DNA of 44,170 bases. It comes from Sphingomonas sp. CCH10-B3. GTDB lineage: Bacteria; Pseudomonadota; Alphaproteobacteria; Sphingomonadales; Sphingomonadaceae. The position numbers and the translations under genes are program-made. The stretch's first letter is position 1, and the number at the start of each line of letters is the position of its first letter. Location of the stretch: the NCBI RefSeq assembly GCF_001556185.1, contig NZ_LSIJ01000002.1:1-44170 (forward strand), given 5' to 3'. The notes below the pieces were generated by a model that worked only from the letters and a program-made list of their open reading frames with translations, was not told where the DNA came from and ran no database searches. Below are positions 32,401 to 39,975 of this stretch, in pieces.

Positions 32401-33693
32401 GATGACAGTTTCGATCTGGGCCTCGGATAGCAGGCTTTCCTGCAAAACCCGATCCTGCAGCGCCGGGACATAATCCGGGATCGGTGCCGGGATCGAACCC
32501 ATGGCCACGCTTTCGACGAGCGGCGTCGGATGCTCGCGTGCACCAACAATGTCGATCCGGCTTGGCCGGTATGGGATGTAGACCCCGCTTTGCTCACCGA
32601 GAACGCGCGGCTTGTCCAGGGTACTGAACGCCAGTGCTTCGATCTTGGGCGCTTGGGCTGCCCTCGCTTTGACGGGCTTTGTGATCGGCGTTGCCCGCAT
32701 GGCTTTGAAGAGCGCGCCCGGCTTTGTTTTCGGCGGCACCGCGCGCGGTTCGCAGTCGGGCTGGGCTGTCACGCGTTTGATGATTGGAACCGCAGACGCC
32801 ACGTCTGCAACCGTTTCCCGCGCCAAAACTGCTGGTCTGGTTTGCCCCGGGATCTTGTCGATCACGTACAAGCGCACAGCCACGCTAGTGCCCTGCTTGT
32901 GATAGCATTTATCGAGGCGGATTGATGTGCGGACCGTGCAAGAGGCGAAGGTGTCGTCGTAGATTTTCGCAAGCTTCGCGCTCGTCGTGAACCAGTCCGG
33001 CATGATCGCGACGATCCGCCCCCCCTGCCCTATCCGCGTTATGGCAGCGCGCAGGTGACGCACAGCCGCGAACTCGTCTGCTCCTCGTCCCATTGAGCGG
33101 GAAAACGGCGGGTTCATCAGGATCAGGCTGGGCTGCACAGCAGCGTCGAGATGCGATGCCAGCATGGCTCCATCGATCCCCGTGGTGGTGGCCTGGGGGA
33201 ACAGCAGAGCCAGCTTCTCCCGCCTGCGCGGATCGATCTCATTGAGATGCAATGCGCGGACATCGGGCAAAGTTGCCACCAGAGCGCCATGTCCGGCGCT
33301 CGGCTCAAGAACGATATCGGTTGCAAGCGGCTGCGCCAAAATCACGGATAGCGCTGCGAGGTCAGCGGGCGTCGAGAATTGCTGGTACCTGAGCTGGTTT
33401 TCACTTCTGACCGTATGTGTCGGCAGCGCCTCGATAAGCGCGCTGATCTCCGAAATTTGGGTCAGCATCTGAGGTTTGCTCAGGAGTCCGGCCATGTGGC
33501 GCGTCAATGCCGCCTCGAGCAGGTCAAAGGCGTCCCTCTGGCTCCAGGCGCCGTTTGCGGAGCCCTCCCCGTAGAGCTGGCTCATCGTCTCAAACAGGCG
33601 TTGTTTGTTCGCCATTCCGGTGGCGATGGCGTTCTGGATTTCGGTGATTGCTGCGTCCAGCTTCTGGCTGGATTGTTCAAATAGGTCGGTCAC
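29476..33693 (-). CDS. N6-adenine methylase fused to strawberry-notch-type helicase
   Basis: This 1,405-residue protein starts with a DNA methyltransferase domain: SAM-binding LEPSAGHGAL (129-138) and catalytic NPPF (194-197), the order of an N6-adenine enzyme. After a linker come the strawberry-notch NTPase motifs: Walker A GDGTGAGKGRQ (470-480), FVTYPTLR, DESH (577-580), and a C-terminal helicase half with VFSDAGGTGRSYHASLDATC and GLGRTHRTHQ. Such methylase-helicase fusions are typical of sphingomonad and rhizobial plasmids; an anti-restriction or defence role has been proposed for relatives, but none is proven. The start is GTG. Its ribosome binding site CAGGAG partly lies in the 3' arm of a perfect 8-bp hairpin (33702-33723). 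It is divergent from parA. Confidence 0.9.
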   Translation of the reverse strand: MTDLFEQSSQKLDAAITEIQNAIATGMANKQRLFETMSQLYGEGSANGAWSQRDAFDLLEAALTRHMAGLLSKPQMLTQISEISALIEALPTHTVRSENQLRYQQFSTPADLAALSVILAQPLATDIVLEPSAGHGALVATLPDVRALHLNEIDPRRREKLALLFPQATTTGIDGAMLASHLDAAVQPSLILMNPPFSRSMGRGADEFAAVRHLRAAITRIGQGGRIVAIMPDWFTTSAKLAKIYDDTFASCTVRTSIRLDKCYHKQGTSVAVRLYVIDKIPGQTRPAVLARETVADVASAVPIIKRVTAQPDCEPRAVPPKTKPGALFKAMRATPITKPVKARAAQAPKIEALAFSTLDKPRVLGEQSGVYIPYRPSRIDIVGAREHPTPLVESVAMGSIPAPIPDYVPALQDRVLQESLLSEAQIETVIYAGNAWQQYLPGQFVPAEEGVGLQLDEQGRAYRKGYFLGDGTGAGKGRQIAACILDGWLAGRRKAIWVSKNESLLEDARRDWSAIGGLAADIQPLSNWKIDQAVPFREGILFVTYPTLRSQRQDATRLKQLLDWAGEDFDGVIAFDESHEMGGVAGGEGARGTKSGSLQGIAGVLLQNNLPNARVIYASATGASEVNNLAYAVRLGLWGPGTAFANREDFISQIRAGGIAAMELVSRDLKALGLYQARALSFAGVEYDILKHDLTAEQIAVYDTYADAWAIIHQNMEEALELTGVVDEIGGATLNSGAKAAARSRFESTKQRFFNQLLLSMKLPTLIAAINHHLDRDEVVVVQLVSTAESILDRRLDSLSPEERAELDLDLSPLDAVIEYLERAFPTQQMQVFVDDTGTQRSAPMFDEEGRPVHNQTAIARRGEMIEHLCAMPPIKPALDGIIEHYGPEKVAEVTGRSKRLITQSDGQQRLETRSPRTNQSETDQFMDGRKPILVFSDAGGTGRSYHASLDATCQKRRIHFLLEPGWRADRAIQGLGRTHRTHQANTPLFRPVTTNCKGELRFTSTIARRLDSLGALTRGQRQTGGQNLFDPADNLESEYAKAALSTWFALLADGKLKSATLIDFQRRSGLKIVSDDGVLEEDLPPIQRWLNRILALPIGMQNAIFEEFLGLVEARVSAAREAGSLDVGVETLRVEQADIVEDIVLRTDERTGATSHLLQLALKTRARPISLERVLERRDYADGCILLHNIKSGKAALAEPSRHFMTEQGDLIRRVILHRPLRREYHHFDDLAESAWEEVPRRTFEKLWQSEVAELAERLTTETVYLATGLLLPIWSSLPIDYLEVRRIVDEEGRSWLGRMVHELDVAKLLEKFDIASTVELSPEMIIRSLGEGRTVPINQPFEATLKCSRVAGEQRYEIVGVPPEQLPWLKSIGCFTEIIAFRTRVFIPTKAALSVIGAMFRA

Positions 33694-33701
33694 GGTCTGC
33701 T

Positions 33702-33723
33702 CCTGATGCTGAACCGCATCAGG
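33702..33723 (-). promoter_or_regulatory. Leader hairpin CCTGATGC-N6-GCATCAGG
   Basis: A perfect 8-bp stem; on the minus-strand RNA the 3' arm ends in CAGG, the first half of the ribosome binding site CAGGAG of the methylase-helicase. A GAGGGAAGGGGGATGA tract lies directly upstream. Confidence 0.65.
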
Positions 33724-33755
33724 TCATCCCCCTTCCCTCTCGCCTCGGGTTTATG

Positions 33756-33776
33756 AGCCCGTGATCACTACGGGCT
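33756..33776. promoter_or_regulatory. Palindrome AGCCCGT-N7-ACGGGCT
   Basis: A perfect 7-bp inverted repeat lies between the divergent methylase-helicase and parA genes; the smaller palindrome GTGATCAC overlaps its left arm. It is a candidate operator for ParA/ParB or a parS site. Confidence 0.45.
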
Positions 33777-33808
33777 ATGCGACAAGGGGTGCCCGGCAGC
33801 GACGAGGA

Positions 33809-33831
33809 TTCGGGACCGGCACCATCCCGAA
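33809..33831. promoter_or_regulatory. Inverted repeat TTCGGGA-N9-TCCCGAA
   Basis: A second perfect 7-bp inverted repeat lies about 85 bases before parA. Together with the one at 33756 it suggests a regulator or centromere site in this divergent region. No parS consensus is claimed. Confidence 0.45.
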
Positions 33832-33915
33832 GATATCGGTTTGACTTCTACCGCCGAAAATGATCATAAAACACGAACTGGGTCGCAGAACTGCGATTCA
33901 TCGAAAGGCAGACGC

Positions 33916-35115
33916 ATGTCCTACACCGTGAACACACTGCGAAATATGACCAGATCCTGCGAAATGATGCGCGATCGGGTCAAAGCTGTGGTGTTCAAAC
34001 CTGATGAACGCAAGGTCCTGGATATCACGTTTGGGCCTACGGCGGCAGCGGAATTGGTCGGAAGAACGCCTGAAGCGCTTGCCAAGGCAGAGAAGGAGGG
34101 ACGTCTCGCGCCTCCGAAGCAGCTTAACAATGGCCGTCGCTATTACACGCTCGAAGACCTTACTCATATTCGCAAGGCGCTGAACATTCATCCGGGCAAG
34201 CTAGCCCATGAGAATGCGGTCGTAGTAGCCGTGCAGAATTTCAAGGGCGGCGTCGGCAAGAGTACGATTACCAAGCATTTCGCCGATTTTCTCGCACTGA
34301 ACGGATATAGCGTTCTCGTGATCGACTGCGATCCGCAGGCGTCAACGACAACTATGTTCGACATCCAGCCCGAAGCACTTATCGATGAAGAGGAGACTTT
34401 AGGAAACTTCCTGTCGCCTCGCAGTACATTCGATGATTTCAGGAAGGCAATCCGAGAAACCGCTTGGCCTACAATCAAAATAGTGCCGTCAAGCCTTGGC
34501 CTGCAGGATGCAGAGTGGGACCTCACGGCAACGTTGACGGAGGGCGGACAAGCAGTGCGCGAGGGACTTCAGCGTCTCCGAATTGGCATCGACAGTATCA
34601 TCAAGGACTTCGACGTCGTCTTGCTCGATCCTCCGCCGGCCATGGGGTTCCTGGGCCTCAATGTGATGGCCGCCGCAACAGGTATGCTCATCCCGGTTCC
34701 GGCAAGGCAGCTCGACTATCTTTCAACCATCCATTTCATGGACACCATCGCCGAGAATATCGAGATCCTCGAGGATCACGGAACGCCTGTTGATTATGGG
34801 TTCATTCGCGTCGTCTGCTCGGCCTACACCCCCAGCAAGCCAGGTGAAGCCGACATGTGGAAGATGATGAAGGCCACATATGCCAATTTCCTGCTGAATC
34901 AGCCAATTCTGGCTTCTGAGGAAATCAAGAATGCCACTCAAGCATTCCGGTCGATCTATGAAAGCAAGCCTTCAGCTGCGCACGCAACCTACCAGCGTTG
35001 CCGGGACAATCTCAACGCAGTCTTCGGAGAAGTTCTGAACGAAATACACGAGCAGTGGCCGTCGAAGAGCATTTCGAGACGGTCATCTGACACGGCAGGG
35101 AGTGTTGCAGCGTGA
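33916..35115 (+). CDS. parA: ParA partition ATPase with N-terminal HTH
   Basis: The 399-residue protein is a type Ia ParA. Residues about 38-70 form a MerR-like helix-turn-helix (FGPTAAAELVGRTPEALAKA), used by this class to repress the par operon. The deviant Walker A motif KGGVGKST is at 110-117, followed by VIDCDPQAS, and VVLLDPPPAMGFLGLNVMAA as the A' and B regions. It moves or positions plasmid copies together with ParB and a centromere. AAAGG stands eight bases before the chosen ATG (MSYTVNTL); an earlier start at 33841 would put the first residues on the promoter. Its stop overlaps the parB start. Confidence 0.93.
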   Translation: MSYTVNTLRNMTRSCEMMRDRVKAVVFKPDERKVLDITFGPTAAAELVGRTPEALAKAEKEGRLAPPKQLNNGRRYYTLEDLTHIRKALNIHPGKLAHENAVVVAVQNFKGGVGKSTITKHFADFLALNGYSVLVIDCDPQASTTTMFDIQPEALIDEEETLGNFLSPRSTFDDFRKAIRETAWPTIKIVPSSLGLQDAEWDLTATLTEGGQAVREGLQRLRIGIDSIIKDFDVVLLDPPPAMGFLGLNVMAAATGMLIPVPARQLDYLSTIHFMDTIAENIEILEDHGTPVDYGFIRVVCSAYTPSKPGEADMWKMMKATYANFLLNQPILASEEIKNATQAFRSIYESKPSAAHATYQRCRDNLNAVFGEVLNEIHEQWPSKSISRRSSDTAGSVAA

Positions 35116-36128
35116 GCCGTCGTTCATTGATTGGCGAGGCCCTCGCCTCCCCTGCCCCTGACCAGCCTTCCGTCTCTGAAGCCAAGGACGCTGCAGGGGC
35201 AACTGCATCGCGCAATTTCACAACACGTCGGCTTGAAGGCTTCACGGAAGCAGCGCGGATGGTCAAGCGCCCGACCATCCGGCTCAAACCTGCAGAATGT
35301 TCGATCTGGCCGGGAAACGCCCGTGATTACGAACAGCTCACCGAACCCCGTTTGCGATCTCTGATTGAGTCGATCCAAGCAGAAAACGGGAACCGCATCC
35401 CAGTAGTCGTGCGTCGTAAGCAGCAAGGTGAGCTGCAGTACGAACTGATCATTGGCACAAGGCGTCACTGGGCTGTCGCGTGGCTCAACGCCAATCACTA
35501 CCCGGATATCGAGCTCGTAGCGATTATCGAAGATCTCGATGACGAAGCTGCGTTCCGCCTTGCTGATATCGAGAACCGCGAGAGGGAAGATATCTCAGAC
35601 TTAGAACGCGGTTTGAACTACAAGGCAGCAGTCGACACCTATTACGATGGCCTTCAGGCACGGCTTGCTGAACGCGTGAAGATCTCGAAATCTACGCTCG
35701 CCCGGTACATCGGCCTGACAGAGATCCCGCAAACAATCGTAAGCGCATTTGCCTCGCCAATGGAACTTCAGGTCCGGTACGGTGACAAGCTTCTTCCAGC
35801 CATACGCAACCCATCGCTGCGCCCCAGGATGGAGGAAGCAGCAAAGCAAATCGCTGCGGAACAAAGTTTCCGGCAATCCGGAGACGAAGAGCCAATTTCT
35901 GGCCCTCAGGTTGTTGTCCGTCTGCTCAAGGCAGTTTCGGGCAGGCCTGGCCGTGCCCAGAAAGCCGTAATCGAAGCCGCAGGATCGTCCATTGGTGTCA
36001 TCGAAAAGGATCGTGCACGAGGGCTCACGATAACGATCAACCCCACTGATTTGAGCGCTGACGAAATCCTTGATGCATTGCGCCCTCTGATTGAGAAGGC
36101 GAAGATTCTGAAAAGGCCTGCCCCATGA
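35112..36128 (+). CDS. parB: ParB centromere-binding protein
   Basis: The 338-residue protein has the ParB N-terminal domain with ELIIGTRRHWAVAWL (111-125, the GTRRH box that binds and hydrolyses CTP in ParB proteins), then EDISDLERGLNYKAAVDTYY and ISKSTLARYIGLTEIPQTIV, a helix-turn-helix used to bind parS. It starts with GTG, overlapping the parA stop by four bases (GTGA), so the two are coupled. With parA and repA it forms the stability and replication unit of the plasmid. It is distinct from the larger ParB-like protein broken by the inversion. Confidence 0.92.
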   Translation: MSRRSLIGEALASPAPDQPSVSEAKDAAGATASRNFTTRRLEGFTEAARMVKRPTIRLKPAECSIWPGNARDYEQLTEPRLRSLIESIQAENGNRIPVVVRRKQQGELQYELIIGTRRHWAVAWLNANHYPDIELVAIIEDLDDEAAFRLADIENREREDISDLERGLNYKAAVDTYYDGLQARLAERVKISKSTLARYIGLTEIPQTIVSAFASPMELQVRYGDKLLPAIRNPSLRPRMEEAAKQIAAEQSFRQSGDEEPISGPQVVVRLLKAVSGRPGRAQKAVIEAAGSSIGVIEKDRARGLTITINPTDLSADEILDALRPLIEKAKILKRPAP

Positions 36129-36215
36129 AGGAGGGTTTTGGACCCACCTATGGCCATGCCTTTACCACTCTGAAAATGTGGCTTTTATCGTTTTATTTCA
36201 TATGTTTAGCTCACT

Positions 36216-36233
36216 TGTCCCACATGTGGGACA
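36216..36233. promoter_or_regulatory. 18-bp perfect palindrome upstream of repA
   Basis: TGTCCCACA and TGTGGGACA join without a gap 25 bases before the repA GTG. A perfect palindrome at this point is a strong candidate for a RepA or ParB operator. AT-rich sequence (TTTTATTTCATATG) just before it is the likely promoter. Confidence 0.6.
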
Positions 36234-36258
36234 GCGGCAGATTTACTAGGCGAAGAAC

Positions 36259-37560
36259 GTGAGCGAGAAAGATCAGTCCTCCTCCGGTCGCCGGGTGCAG
36301 TTCGAGATGTTCTTCACGCTGCCTGATTTCAGCGATATCTCGCTGCGGGACTATCAGGAGACCATGCAGCGCCCTTTCTTCAGCCTTTCGAAGAAGAAGC
36401 GCCTGAAACCCATTGAGTACCTCAGTCCGGACAAGTCGGTCACCGTGCATGTATCAGCCAACCCAGCCTATGGGATGGCGACCATCTGGGATGCAGATAT
36501 CATGATCTATCTGGCGTCCCACCTCAACGAATTGCGCGAGCGGGGTGACAATGACCTGTCGCCGACCATTCGTGTTCAACCTGGCGATCTTCTCAAGCGA
36601 ATCTGCTGGGGTGTAAGCGGGCGCGCCTATGAGCGACTGATCGCAGCGCTTGATCGCCTTCAGGCCACGACGATCAAGACGAACATCCGAGCGAACTCCA
36701 AATCCCGCGAGACCACATTTTCGTGGATCGATAGCTATACTCATCTCGTTGATGAGCGAACCCAGCGTTCGCTTGGGATGGAAATCACGCTTTCTAAGTG
36801 GTTCTTCGACGGGGTCATGGACAAGCGAAATGTCCTTGCGATTTCGCCTCTGTATTTCGAGATAACGAGCGGACTTGGGAAATGGCTCTACCGCGCAGCT
36901 CGCAAGCACGCTGGTGGCAATGGGCCAGAAGGTTTCACGATTGGCTTCGAAACTCTTCATCAGAAAAGCGGCAGCGAAAGCTCCCTACCCTCGTTCAAGA
37001 ACAAGATTCTTGAATTGGCGCGAGCTAACAACCTGCCGGATATCAGTCTGGAGGTCATTGGAGCAGAGACGCCGCGTCCAAAGCTAAAGATGGTGATGCG
37101 TCGCCATCTCGAAAAACCTTCTGGAAAAACCGAACATAGTGGCTCTGTCGCCACGGAGAGCAGACCCCAGCGCATTCAGCGCGCAACCCCCGAAAAGGCA
37201 GCCAAGGTCAGCCCTCCGCAGGAATTCGTTGATCCTGCCCTCGTGCGCAAGCTCCTTGCAACAACAAGCGCGAGCTTGCGCCCCGAACAGCAAGCCGATG
37301 CATCAGCGGCATTGGACAGCAATGCGAGCCAATCTCAGTCACGACGAAGGGGAGGGGGCGCTCAGGACACTCTTGACCCCGAAATCTATCAGGCCATCCG
37401 TGCTGAATGTCCTGGTTGGGATCTCGATGTGCTGATGCGGCAATTCGATTCCTTTTTGAACAGCAATCCGCATGAGTTGCCAAGGAACTACTCGAAACGG
37501 TTCTACGGCTTCATGAAGAAGCACCACGAGCGCAACAAGCATACGCTTCCGGGCTTTTGA
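36259..37560 (+). CDS. repA: Replication initiator RepA (RPA family)
   Basis: The 433-residue protein matches plasmid replication initiators of the RPA type: RRVQFEMFFTLPDFSDISLR, YLSPDKSVTVHVSANPAYGM ATIWDADIMIY, ISPLYFEITSGLGKWLYRAA RKHAGG. It is expected to bind iterons and open the origin. The start is GTG, with AGGCGAAG about six bases before. It follows parB by 130 bases that carry a perfect 18-bp palindrome, and about 150 bases behind it an iteron array begins. The C-terminal region (SRRRGGGAQDTLDPEIYQAI RAEC) contains a low-complexity linker and a short final domain. This is the replication gene of the plasmid backbone. Confidence 0.9.
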   Translation: MSEKDQSSSGRRVQFEMFFTLPDFSDISLRDYQETMQRPFFSLSKKKRLKPIEYLSPDKSVTVHVSANPAYGMATIWDADIMIYLASHLNELRERGDNDLSPTIRVQPGDLLKRICWGVSGRAYERLIAALDRLQATTIKTNIRANSKSRETTFSWIDSYTHLVDERTQRSLGMEITLSKWFFDGVMDKRNVLAISPLYFEITSGLGKWLYRAARKHAGGNGPEGFTIGFETLHQKSGSESSLPSFKNKILELARANNLPDISLEVIGAETPRPKLKMVMRRHLEKPSGKTEHSGSVATESRPQRIQRATPEKAAKVSPPQEFVDPALVRKLLATTSASLRPEQQADASAALDSNASQSQSRRRGGGAQDTLDPEIYQAIRAECPGWDLDVLMRQFDSFLNSNPHELPRNYSKRFYGFMKKHHERNKHTLPGF

Positions 37561-37704
37561 AGATCGCGACCTTCTGCAGGACTTGGTAGCGGCGCCCGGC
37601 GCGCTGGTAGAGCTGCCGCTCGGCTTCAGGCCTGATTACGCTCTGCCGCAGGCATAGCGATCTATCGTAAGAATAAGAACAGTCTCATCATGCACGGCAG
37701 CTAG

Positions 37705-38248
37705 CGAACGTGTTTTCGGGAATCACTTCGCTTAGCCCGCCCGATCAGAGGACCGCGTCTACGTTCGGCGCCAGGTAAATAAATCGCTGACTAGGCCCAA
37801 GAGTACCGGCATAGACCCTACAGCCGTGCTTCTGCCGTCCATCTTTGACTGAAATCAGCGATCTACTGTGCAGCGCTCAAGCCAGCTGGCAGATCGCCTG
37901 AGGCTCCACTTCAGTCACTGCGATCCAGAAACCCGACAGGTCGGCCTTCAATCTGGACGATGGAAAATGCCTCCAAAAACCATTCCTGAAAACACGTTCG
38001 ACCGGAAATACCACATTTCCGAAAACACGTTCGTTTCAGCCTAGGAGCAAATGGGGGATCAGAAAGTTTGGGATCGGCGCATCATATGTGAATCGGAACG
38101 CTAACTGATCCTCTGGCCTCACGCTCACAGCCGCGCTTTCAAAGTTATCAACAGGGCGGGGAGGTGGCGAACGTGTGATCGGGCATCAGATGACGTGTTA
38201 TTAGAATCTGGCGGTCGTGCTATCAGAAACCGAACATCGTGTTTTCAG
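37705..38248. other. Predicted replication origin with iterons
   Basis: The motif CGAACGTGTTTTC-N-G occurs at 37705-37720 and, in reverse, at 37985-38000 and 38019-38033; degenerate copies follow at 38168-38183 and 38231-38248 (with a two-base insertion). The two central reverse copies are 33 bases apart, about three helical turns, with the perfect inverted repeat CGGAAAT-N5-ATTTCCG (38003-38021) overlapping the second copy. A DnaA-box-like TTATCAACA lies at 38145-38153 and an AT-rich stretch at 38364-38390. The position behind repA and this mix fit an iteron-controlled oriV. Confidence 0.72.
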
Positions 38249-38573
38249 ATTCGGCATAGCCGCCCCGACTCGCGAGAAATCAGGAGTTTGCAGGCTGATC
38301 ACGAGCAGGTAACCTCTTAACCTTAGAATCTAAATCCCCTAACGTTCACGCCTGCGGCGGATTTGTTATTGATTTGATTCAAGATTAAGGAAGGCCGACA
38401 TATCCCTTCGACGATGACCGCTTTGCGTGCGATGCGTACATTCCACCAGAATGGCAACTCGGCAGATTAGCGCTGGTCACAGCCTTAAGATCGATTCCGT
38501 GAATCACGACAGGGACCTGTGATTCAAACTTCCGATTGGCCTAACTTCACGTGGCTATCGCATAGTCCTCCGC
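38249..38573. other. Gene-free stretch behind the origin
   Basis: About 325 bases without an open frame of useful length, with an AT-rich segment (TTATTGATTTGATTCAAGATT near 38367) that could be the DNA unwinding element of the origin and, towards its end, the presumed promoter of the WGR gene. Confidence 0.45.
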
Positions 38574-38855
38574 ATGTTAGAGGTTGGACAAAGGGAATGT
38601 CAGATCTGGCTCGAAGCCAAAGATCCCGATCTCAATGTTGCAAGGCGGTACGTCATATCTCGAAGCCAGGACCTGTTCGGTGTCACGATTGTTGAATTCT
38701 CGTGGGGGCGGATTGGAACGCGTGGACAGCGACGCATCTTATCCTTCGCCGACGCAGGCAGGGCGACAAAGTTCGTAGAACAGTTGCTGCGTCGCAGAGC
38801 GACCTCACATCATCGAATTGGCGTTTGCTACCGGGAAGTATTCCGGGGTCCATGA
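38574..38855 (+). CDS. WGR-domain protein
   Basis: The 93-residue protein is essentially a single WGR domain: RRYVISRSQDLFGVTIVEFS WGRIGTRGQRRILSFADAGR with the family's WGR at about residues 44-46, then a helical end. WGR domains bind nucleic acids and occur in poly(ADP-ribose) polymerases and in bacterial regulators or DNA-handling proteins. No ribosome binding site is seen in front of the ATG. It lies just behind the origin and ends five bases before the convergent HTH protein. Confidence 0.75.
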   Translation: MLEVGQRECQIWLEAKDPDLNVARRYVISRSQDLFGVTIVEFSWGRIGTRGQRRILSFADAGRATKFVEQLLRRRATSHHRIGVCYREVFRGP

Positions 38856-38860
38856 TACGT

Positions 38861-39787
38861 TCACGTGTCCGTTGGGACGATTGCTCCATCGGAAGTTCGA
38901 AGGCTGACCATGCTGGCAGTCACCATAGCCGCAACTGATTGTGAAGCGGTTCGCTTGGTCACCCCAAGGCCTCTGGCAAGCTCCGCACGGGTGAGAGGTC
39001 CGATGCCGGCTACCAGACGCCAAGCCAGGGGAGCCGTCGAGGAGGCGTACAGGCCTGAAAGTGCTCCCTCAGCCTGCAGGTGAGCCCTTTGCATGGCACG
39101 GAGGTCTGCGGCTGCACTCTCAGCGGTAGCCTGAAGCGCACGGCCTAATAGGACGGGCAGGGGTTCCTCGTGAAGTTCACGGAACAGAGCCCGCGGCATG
39201 ACCCCAGCAAGCGCCATTGGCGCCGAGCCCAGCCCAAACAAGTGTGGCCGCATGGCAGCAGCGAGCGATGCCGCCCAGGCCGCCCCACGCGGTGCCATAC
39301 GTGTTACCGCGAACCCTCCGACCTGGACCATCTCGCTGCCGCCTTCGAGAAAGTCGATTTCTTCCGTTCTCAGTTCCGTCAGCCATTCAAGCAAGGTGCT
39401 CATCGGGTCACGGCTTGGTAGCAGCGCGTCAAGCCGCTCCAGCGCGCGATCGGCGGGCCAATAGGTCTCGGTGAACCCTTCAGAGTGGTTCTTGGCGGCC
39501 ATGACCAGCTTGGCAGCATGGGCGAGGGGAGGGTGTCCTCGCCGGCTAATCCACGACAAGAACTGACGGCGTTCCTCGGAATACCACGAGCGCATCAGCT
39601 CGCTCGCTTCGAGCCCCGGATTGTGTTCAATTCCAAGATTATCAAACGGATAATCGCGCACATGCACGCGCCAGAGGCGCCGAAGTGAGGCCAGCGCAAG
39701 GCATTCGGACAACTCGGGTGAGATGAAGGGGAGGGCGCCTTCGATGCGGGCAAGCGTCAGTTGCCAAGGTGCTGGGGCGGATACCAT
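38861..39787 (-). CDS. Putative HTH protein, 308 aa
   Basis: The protein is helical and Ala/Leu-rich, with no family I can name. Its C-terminal 50 residues (GIGPLTRAELARGLGVTKRT ASQSVAAMVTASMVSL) look like a helix-turn-helix or winged helix, suggesting transcription control, perhaps of the recombinase divergent to it. Its first part (SPELSECLALASLRRLWRVH) may be the ligand- or partner-binding region. The ATG lacks a ribosome binding site, and a TATACT lies only about ten bases before it, so a leaderless transcript is possible. About 190 bases separate it from the recombinase gene. Confidence 0.6.
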   Translation of the reverse strand: MVSAPAPWQLTLARIEGALPFISPELSECLALASLRRLWRVHVRDYPFDNLGIEHNPGLEASELMRSWYSEERRQFLSWISRRGHPPLAHAAKLVMAAKNHSEGFTETYWPADRALERLDALLPSRDPMSTLLEWLTELRTEEIDFLEGGSEMVQVGGFAVTRMAPRGAAWAASLAAAMRPHLFGLGSAPMALAGVMPRALFRELHEEPLPVLLGRALQATAESAAADLRAMQRAHLQAEGALSGLYASSTAPLAWRLVAGIGPLTRAELARGLGVTKRTASQSVAAMVTASMVSLRTSDGAIVPTDT

Positions 39788-39861
39788 CGGCCAGATAGTA
39801 TATAAATGGCATAAAAAGTATACCCAGCTTGTACGGTGGGTTTGCTGTCCGATAAGAGCCC

Positions 39862-39890
39862 TTCACGGACGACATGCTATTCTATATAAA
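39862..39890 (+). promoter_or_regulatory. Predicted promoter of the recombinase gene
   Basis: TTCACG (39862-39867) and TATAAA (39885-39890) are 17 bases apart in an AT-rich stretch about 85 bases before the TTG start. Confidence 0.45.
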
Positions 39891-39975
39891 GCAGGCGAAA
39901 TTCGCTGCGATCTCGCCCGCGCCCAAAGGCAAGGGTGAGGCACCACAGCGGAATTGAAACTTCAGGAGTGTCGCC

